Below, piece after piece: positions 58,762-63,439 of a stretch of DNA of 63,439 nt; the stretch's first letter is position 1, and the number at the start of each line of letters is the position of its first letter. The stretch lies in NCBI RefSeq assembly GCF_002954385.1, contig NZ_MQVY01000005.1, forward strand, positions 1-63,439, read 5' to 3'. The position numbers were made by a program, and so were the translations under genes. The DNA comes from Tenacibaculum sp. SG-28 (lineage in GTDB: Bacteria > Bacteroidota > Bacteroidia > Flavobacteriales > Flavobacteriaceae). The notes under the pieces were generated by a model. It searched no databases. It was not told where the DNA came from and saw only the letters and a program-made list of their open reading frames with translations.

Positions 58762-59931
58762 TTATTCTATTGCATTTTGATTTTTAATCTTTTTACTACC
58801 CTCATACAGCTCGTATTTTACAAAACGACAATCTAAATCACCATTCTTAAGCGGTATTCTTCGCGAGGTTCGTAAGCCTACGTTTTTTAAGGCCTGAATA
58901 TCTGAAGTAATTAGCCAGGCGGTAGAATTGGAATAGTTATGTTTTAAAGTATCTCCTATTTTAGCATAAAACTCAAACACGTCAATATTTAAACGCTCTC
59001 CATAAGGAGGATTAAACAAAATAGTTGTTTTTCCAAAAACCTCCTTTTTAGAATTGAAAAAATTAACGTGGTGTACCCCAATAAACTCCTCCAAATTGGC
59101 ATTGATAATATTTTGTTGTGCCTTTCTAACGGCAGAAGGTGCTTTGTCAAAACCCATTATTTTAAAATGAGAATTTCGAATCTTTTTTAACAGAGAATCT
59201 TGAATGATAAAATATAAATCTTCATCGTAATCTTTCCAGTTCTCGAAAGAAAAGTGCTTTCGATTTATGTTTGCCGGTATGTGGTTAGCTATCATGGCTG
59301 CCTCAATTAAAATTGTACCAGAACCACACATCGGATCTATAAAATTCTCCTCTCCTTTATACCCCGACAACAATACTAAACCAGCGGCCAAAACTTCATT
59401 AATTGGCGCAATATTGGTAGCACTTCTATAACCTCTTTTATGCAGGGAATCTCCTGAAGAATCTAAAGATATGGTAAGCCATTCTTTATGAATGTGAATG
59501 TGAATTTTTACATCTGGATATTTTAAATCTACATTGGGTCTTTTGTTGTACTTGTGAACAAAATAATCGGCAATAGCATCTTTAGACTTTAAACTGATGT
59601 AATGCGAGTTGGAAGTAAAATTTCTCGAGTTTACCACAGCACCAATAGCGAAAGTACCATCTACCTCTAAATACCGTTCCCATTTAATGCGTTGTATTGC
59701 TTCGTACAAATCTTCTTCGTCAAAAATTTTACTCCGCTTTATGGGTTTTAAAATACGAATTGCAGTACGCAAAGCTATATTTGCCTTATACATAAAGCCT
59801 TTATCGCCGCGAAAAGAAACGTTTCGGATGCCTTCTTTTACCTCCATAGCTCCTAACTGGCGTAATTCATTGGCCAAAACTCCCTCCAAACCTGCCATGG
59901 TAATGGCAGTCATTTTAAAATCTTTTTCCAT
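58762..59931 (-). CDS. THUMP-domain RNA methyltransferase (RlmL N-half type)
   Basis: 389 residues: N-terminal ferredoxin-like/THUMP region (DFKMTAITMAGLEGVLANEL; FAIGAVVNSRNFTSNSHYIS) that binds RNA, followed by a Rossmann methyltransferase: NEVLAAGLVLLSGYKGEENF, IDPMCGSGTILIEAAMIA (SAM motif) and TTILFNPPYGERL (the NPPY catalytic motif for N2-guanine methylation). This matches the N-terminal half of E. coli RlmL (23S m2G2445) and B. subtilis YpsC. No RlmK half is fused. Cytosolic. Confidence 0.93.
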   Translation of the reverse strand: MEKDFKMTAITMAGLEGVLANELRQLGAMEVKEGIRNVSFRGDKGFMYKANIALRTAIRILKPIKRSKIFDEEDLYEAIQRIKWERYLEVDGTFAIGAVVNSRNFTSNSHYISLKSKDAIADYFVHKYNKRPNVDLKYPDVKIHIHIHKEWLTISLDSSGDSLHKRGYRSATNIAPINEVLAAGLVLLSGYKGEENFIDPMCGSGTILIEAAMIANHIPANINRKHFSFENWKDYDEDLYFIIQDSLLKKIRNSHFKIMGFDKAPSAVRKAQQNIINANLEEFIGVHHVNFFNSKKEVFGKTTILFNPPYGERLNIDVFEFYAKIGDTLKHNYSNSTAWLITSDIQALKNVGLRTSRRIPLKNGDLDCRFVKYELYEGSKKIKNQNAIE

Positions 59932-60021
59932 GTACTCGAGTAAAAATTCTCTGCAAAAGTACTGTTAATTTATCTAGTTATGAATTTTTATGCATTCATC
60001 TTTAAAAAGCGAAGATTTGCT

Positions 60022-60029
60022 TACATTTG
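60022..60029 (+). promoter_or_regulatory. -7 element before the class I methyltransferase
   Basis: TACATTTG, 14 bases before the ATG at 60044; supports that start over the in-frame ATG at 59990. Confidence 0.45.
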
Positions 60030-60043
60030 TTCCTAACGAAATT

Positions 60044-60772
60044 ATGGATATACAACAAGACTGGTTTACTTCGTGGTTTAACACACCATATTACCATATT
60101 TTATACAAGAATAGAAACGACAAAGACGCGCAATTTTTTATGCGTAATATCACCAATTTTCTCAAGCTAAAACAAGGTAGTACCATCGCCGATGTTCCTT
60201 GCGGTAAAGGAAGACATTCGGTGTACTTAAACTCTTTGGGATATACTGTTCGCGGTGGCGATTTAAGTAGCAATAGTATCGCATTTGCCCAACAATTTGC
60301 CAATGAAACCTTACAGTTTGAAGTGTGGGACATGCGAAAACCAATTCAAAATTCCTACGACGCCATTTTTAACCTTTTTACTAGTTTTGGATACTTTGAA
60401 AACGATGAAGAAGACATTTTAATCTTGCAAAATTTTAAAAATGGATTGGCCAAAGAAGGGGTTTTTGTTTTGGATTTTTTAAACGTACACAAAGTTGCTA
60501 ACCATTTAGTTGCAAAAGAGGTAAAAGAAATTGACGACATCGAATTCCATATTACCAAAGAAATAAAAGACGGTTTTATTTTAAAGCATATTAATTTTGT
60601 GGCAGAGAAACAGAAACATGCCTATACCGAGCATGTTAAATTTCTAACCCTACCCAAAATGCAGCATTTCTTTGCCAAGGCTGGCCTTACCATAACCCAT
60701 GTTTTTGGCGATTATAGCTTACAACCGTTTCATGAAGAAACCTCCGATCGCCTAATTTTAGTTGCCCAATGA
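60044..60772 (+). CDS. Class I SAM-dependent methyltransferase
   Basis: 242 residues from ATG 60044 (MDIQQDWFTSWFNTPYYHIL), selected from the -7 element and the conserved start; the frame extends to 59990. SAM motif I is GSTIADVPCGKGRHSVYLNS, motif II GDLSSNSIAFAQQF, then DAIFNLFTSFGYFENDEED and EGVFVLDFLN. This is the type found in small cytosolic methyltransferases with unknown acceptors. The stop overlaps the ATG of the ZIP transporter (ATGA), a conserved pairing in flavobacteria. Confidence 0.88.
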   Translation: MDIQQDWFTSWFNTPYYHILYKNRNDKDAQFFMRNITNFLKLKQGSTIADVPCGKGRHSVYLNSLGYTVRGGDLSSNSIAFAQQFANETLQFEVWDMRKPIQNSYDAIFNLFTSFGYFENDEEDILILQNFKNGLAKEGVFVLDFLNVHKVANHLVAKEVKEIDDIEFHITKEIKDGFILKHINFVAEKQKHAYTEHVKFLTLPKMQHFFAKAGLTITHVFGDYSLQPFHEETSDRLILVAQ

Positions 60773-61455
60773 GTTCGTTTATTTTAATACTTTCGGTTTT
60801 ATCTGGTTCGTTACTAGTTTTGTTTAAAAAACCTAGTACGCAATTTGTAAAATTACTTCTCGCTTTTAGTGGTGCCTACCTACTTTCTGTGACCATATTG
60901 CATTTGTTGCCAGAGGTATATACCGAAACTACCGATATTAAACGGGTTGGCGTTTTAATATTAATCGGGATTTTAATGCAGTCTGTATTAGAGTCTTTTT
61001 CTAAAGGTGCCGAACACGGCCATGTGCACAGCGATGCCGAACCACAAAAATTTCCATGGCTTTTATTTATCAGTTTAAGTTTACACGCTTTTAGTGAGGG
61101 GCTACCGATTCATCACGAAAATACCCAACACAACGATTTACTATGGGCCATTTTCATTCATAAAATTCCAATAGCCATTGTACTTACTACCTTTTTAGTG
61201 AATGCCAAATACAGTAAACGAGAAATTATCTTTTTTCTTTCTTTTTTTGCCCTAATGAGCCCCTTTGGTATCTTTATTTCGGAGGCTGTACCTTTCGTAA
61301 CCAAGTACCACTCGGAAATATTAGCGTTTACCATTGGTATCTTTTTGCACATTGCAACCGTTATTCTTTTTGAAAGTAGTGAGAATCACAAATTTAATCT
61401 TCAAAAATTTAGTGCTATTCTCATTGGTATTTTACTTACGATTTTTACATCCTAA
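60769..61455 (+). CDS. ZIP family metal transporter
   Basis: 228 residues, about 7-8 membrane segments. Conserved His/Glu residues are in VTILHLLPEVY, SLHAFSEGLPIHHEN and WAIFIHKIPIAIVLTTFLVN, the metal path of ZIP transporters, and a His-rich loop GAEHGHVHSDAEPQ lies between segments. It probably brings divalent metal (Zn, Fe or Mn) into the cell. Translation is coupled to the methyltransferase. Ends about 40 bases before the palindrome upstream of the next gene. Confidence 0.92.
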   Translation: MSSFILILSVLSGSLLVLFKKPSTQFVKLLLAFSGAYLLSVTILHLLPEVYTETTDIKRVGVLILIGILMQSVLESFSKGAEHGHVHSDAEPQKFPWLLFISLSLHAFSEGLPIHHENTQHNDLLWAIFIHKIPIAIVLTTFLVNAKYSKREIIFFLSFFALMSPFGIFISEAVPFVTKYHSEILAFTIGIFLHIATVILFESSENHKFNLQKFSAILIGILLTIFTS

Positions 61456-61511
61456 TTTTTTTTGGTATTTTTAAACAAGATAAATTACCTACTTATGGGT
61501 ATTGCTTAACA

Positions 61512-61535
61512 TGGTAAATACGAACATATTTACCA
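61512..61535. promoter_or_regulatory. Operator-like inverted repeat before the uncharacterised gene
   Basis: TGGTAAATA (61512-61520) and TATTTACCA (61527-61535) are perfect 9-bp arms with a 6-base spacer, 28 bases before the ATG. No T-run follows, so a regulator-binding site is more likely than a terminator. Confidence 0.4.
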
Positions 61536-61562
61536 AATAATTTAACCAAACTTAAAACTATT

Positions 61563-62138
61563 ATGGAAAAAAATCTTACGGGGTACGTAAATTTAGAAAA
61601 CACATCCGATTACCAGTTTATTTATGCAAGCCAAAGCTTTGGCACCTTTTATTGCTTTTACGCAAAATTTGCTTTCACAACTATTAATGGCAAAGAAATG
61701 CTATCATCAATAGATTTCTACGTAAAAAATTACAAAGGACAATTTAAAATATATTTTAAAAAAGACATTGTAAACCGAGTACTTCTTGATAAAAACGGTA
61801 TGCTGCGCATAGGAATACCCGTGGTACCAATTATAGGGAAAAAGGAAAATGCGCGTACCGAAAATTTGTTAGACAAAGAAATTGAAAAGAAACAAATAGA
61901 TTCGATTTATTTACGAAGATATGCGTTAAAACTAAGAAATGATCCAAAAGAGGGAATTGAAGATGGTTTTTACAAAGGGATGGATATCGAAGACTTAGTT
62001 TGTAAAAAAGAAGATAATGAAGCGATAAGTTTTACAGATTTTATGGAAAGTGAAATAGACCTACAAGCTATTGGTATGAACTGCAGGGAATCTTTAGTTA
62101 AAGTAGATAAATCTGAAAAACTTGTTGGGCAAATTTAA
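61563..62138 (+). CDS. Uncharacterised protein, 191 residues
   Basis: I do not recognise this protein. No signal peptide or membrane segment. The N-terminal half is probably beta-rich (SDYQFIYASQSFGTFYCFYA, AKFAFTTINGKEMLSSIDFY, KGQFKIYFKKDIVNRVLLDK); the C-terminal half is charged and helical (RTENLLDKEIEKKQIDSIYL, YLRRYALKLRNDPKEGIEDG). Two Cys (Cys31 and one near 148) are not in a metal motif. It ends overlapping the start of a sensor histidine kinase by 14 bases, with a terminator-like hairpin just after its stop. A cytosolic partner of that kinase is possible but unproven. Confidence 0.7.
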   Translation: MEKNLTGYVNLENTSDYQFIYASQSFGTFYCFYAKFAFTTINGKEMLSSIDFYVKNYKGQFKIYFKKDIVNRVLLDKNGMLRIGIPVVPIIGKKENARTENLLDKEIEKKQIDSIYLRRYALKLRNDPKEGIEDGFYKGMDIEDLVCKKEDNEAISFTDFMESEIDLQAIGMNCRESLVKVDKSEKLVGQI

Positions 62139-63439
62139 TTTTATAATATTTATATTTTACATTCAGGTTGGTTTTGCACAAAACCAACCTGTTTTTGCGG
62201 TTATCGAGAACATAAAGAATTTGACCTTCGAAAAAAATTATGCTATTTTAAAAAAAGCAAAGCAACCAGAGAACCTGTATCTAGAACTCTTAACAAAAAT
62301 CATTGAAGACGATAGGCAAACTCGCCTCGCAGAATTAGACAAGCGGTTTTTAAGTTTGCAAAACGAGCCAGACAACCCAACCATTTCCTGGGTGTTTCAT
62401 CTTATAGAGGGCTATAAGTACATGCATTACGCAAAAAACTCAAGAAAATCATTTTTAAGTTTTTCCAAAGCCTATGGTATCGCTAAAAAACTGAATGCTA
62501 TAGAACTTGAAAATTTCAGCCTCCTATCCATATTAAAACTATTTTCAAAAGGTATAATTACCGATAAGAATTATACAAATTATCTTAAAGAATACAAATT
62601 AGTAAGTAAAACTAACACCGATTGGTTTTACTATTTTTATTATACAATAATTCTAAAAGGATTAACTAAATCATATGAAGAAACACAAAAACAAAAAGTA
62701 AAAAGCGACCAAGAGCTTTATTGGCAATACAAACAGTTTGATAGTATAGTAGAGAAATCAGACAGCTCAAAAAAATATCTTTCATATTACTTCCACTGTA
62801 AAGGCAACAAAACAATAAAAACTAACCCCAATAAGGCAAAAGAACTTTACTTAAAAAGTGCAACTTATTTTACCGATAGCCCTTATTTTAGGTTTAGAAA
62901 ATATATTACTTTGTGTAATTTGTCTCGTGTTGCTGCCCTAGAAGGAGAACATGAAAAAGGCTTGGCCTACTTAAACAAAGCGAAAAAGTATGTTAGCGCC
63001 AACGACAGTCTTCAGGATATGCATGATATTAGTGTGTACAAAGCAATACATTTTAACCAAATGGGCATCCATGACTCTGCCTACCACCACGAACACCAGG
63101 CACGATTATTAACCTACGCTTTAAATTTCCAAAAACACAATACCGAAATTACGGCCATAAAAACAGCCCTAGATACCGAGAAAAAAGACAAAGAAAACAT
63201 TGCCTTACGATCCAAAAGGCAGCAAGACAAAGCATTGCTAATTGGGGCAGGTGCTATATTACTTTTAGGATCGGGCATTGGGTATTTAACGATCACGAAC
63301 TCGAGAAAAAAACGCTTGCTAGCCGAAAAACAAGAAGCTATAGAAAAACAAAAGAACCTTACGCTTTTAAAAGAACAGGAAATTACTATTATCAATGCCA
63401 TGATAGATGGGCAAGAAAAAGAACGCAAACTAATTGCAG
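62125..63439 (+). CDS. TPR-containing sensor histidine kinase (NarL/DesK type), 3'-truncated by window end
   Basis: At least 438 residues; the frame is open at the window end. Start assigned to TTG at 62125 because it gives a signal peptide, (M)GKFNFIIFIFYIQVGFAQ, and nothing better lies near; it overlaps the preceding gene by 14 bases. The extracytoplasmic region (residues 22-370) is helical with TPR-like repeats (RKSFLSFSKAYGIAKKL, KAKELYLKSATYF, HEKGLAYLNKAKKY). One membrane segment ALLIGAGAILLLGSGIGYL follows, then a coiled coil and EQEITIINAMIDGQEKERKL, the start of the HisKA_3 dimerisation helix just before the phospho-His. The ATPase domain and any response regulator lie outside the window. 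Confidence 0.85.
   Translation, partial: MGKFNFIIFIFYIQVGFAQNQPVFAVIENIKNLTFEKNYAILKKAKQPENLYLELLTKIIEDDRQTRLAELDKRFLSLQNEPDNPTISWVFHLIEGYKYMHYAKNSRKSFLSFSKAYGIAKKLNAIELENFSLLSILKLFSKGIITDKNYTNYLKEYKLVSKTNTDWFYYFYYTIILKGLTKSYEETQKQKVKSDQELYWQYKQFDSIVEKSDSSKKYLSYYFHCKGNKTIKTNPNKAKELYLKSATYFTDSPYFRFRKYITLCNLSRVAALEGEHEKGLAYLNKAKKYVSANDSLQDMHDISVYKAIHFNQMGIHDSAYHHEHQARLLTYALNFQKHNTEITAIKTALDTEKKDKENIALRSKRQQDKALLIGAGAILLLGSGIGYLTITNSRKKRLLAEKQEAIEKQKNLTLLKEQEITIINAMIDGQEKERKLIA
62164..62196 (+). terminator. Terminator-like hairpin inside the kinase signal-peptide codons
   Basis: CAGGTTGGTTTTG (62164-62176) and CAAAACCAACCTG (62179-62191) are perfect 13-base complements with a minimal loop, followed by TTTTT (62192-62196). 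It has every mark of an intrinsic terminator for the uncharacterised gene (stop at 62138), but it lies within the reading frame of the following kinase. Confidence 0.8.

Noticed and set aside
1..63439. CRISPR arrays, tRNA or rRNA genes, prophage or IS elements
   Set aside because: No spaced direct repeats, cloverleaf sequences, rRNA cores, transposase or phage structural motifs were seen on either strand.

Overview
The window is a gene-dense, AT-rich stretch of chromosome from a member of the Bacteroidetes, most likely a marine-type Flavobacteriaceae; I cannot name the genus. The evidence is: Bacteroidetes-type -7 promoter elements (TAnnTTTG), best seen before the HU gene where TTG-N19-TATATTTG is present; a secreted protein with a C-terminal type IX secretion (T9SS) sorting domain; a SecA without the C-terminal zinc motif; an Smr-less MutS2; and a run of SurA/PpiC foldases beside a MoxR ATPase. 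No rRNA, tRNA, CRISPR array, prophage or intact insertion sequence was seen. The content is mostly core chromosome.

Data quality matters here. Fourteen genes, including the essential dnaA, secA and valS, are each split by one or two single-base indels (17 in total: 14 apparent deletions and 3 insertions), several in homopolymers. In each case the protein reads on smoothly in the next frame. I annotate these as single genes and regard the breaks as probable sequencing or assembly errors, not pseudogenes.

Layout. 1-6 kb: GNAT, mltG and a lysozyme-like protein, then on the minus strand dnaA, a low-molecular-weight phosphatase and an RsmI-like methylase, followed on the plus strand by a thioesterase, a cobalamin adenosyltransferase and a DUF2795 protein. 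6-15 kb: secA, an LpxH-like phosphatase paired with a GT28-like glycosyltransferase, ung and mutS2. 14.7-18 kb: a 1,070-residue T9SS cargo protein. 18-28 kb: an MFS transporter, an alpha/beta hydrolase overlapping msrB, a GNAT, ffh, folD, valS and a DUF1573 protein. 28-33 kb: a MacAB-like exporter operon (ATPase, two permeases, adaptor). 33-39 kb: a vitamin B12 island, with a cobalamin riboswitch driving a BtuB-like receptor and a YncE-like lipoprotein on the minus strand, and divergent cobS, a CobC-like phosphatase and a BtuF-like lipoprotein. 39-47 kb: pcm, an oxidoreductase, 3-hydroxyacyl-CoA dehydrogenase, aminopeptidase P, a small lipoprotein, and a three-domain fusion (small-molecule kinase, M23 peptidase, class III aminotransferase) abutting a GNAT gene. 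47-53 kb: moxR, three SurA/PpiC-type foldases and a DUF493 protein. 53-63 kb: a P-loop NTPase, recQ and fmt as an overlapping operon; HU; a pentapeptide-like exported protein; a class C serine hydrolase; an RlmL-like methyltransferase; another methyltransferase overlapping a ZIP transporter; an unrecognised protein; and the 5' part of a TPR sensor histidine kinase cut by the window end.

The most unusual items are the kinase-M23-aminotransferase fusion, a perfect terminator-like hairpin lying inside the signal-peptide codons of the sensor kinase, and an exported lysozyme-like gene whose natural start position carries ATC instead of ATG.
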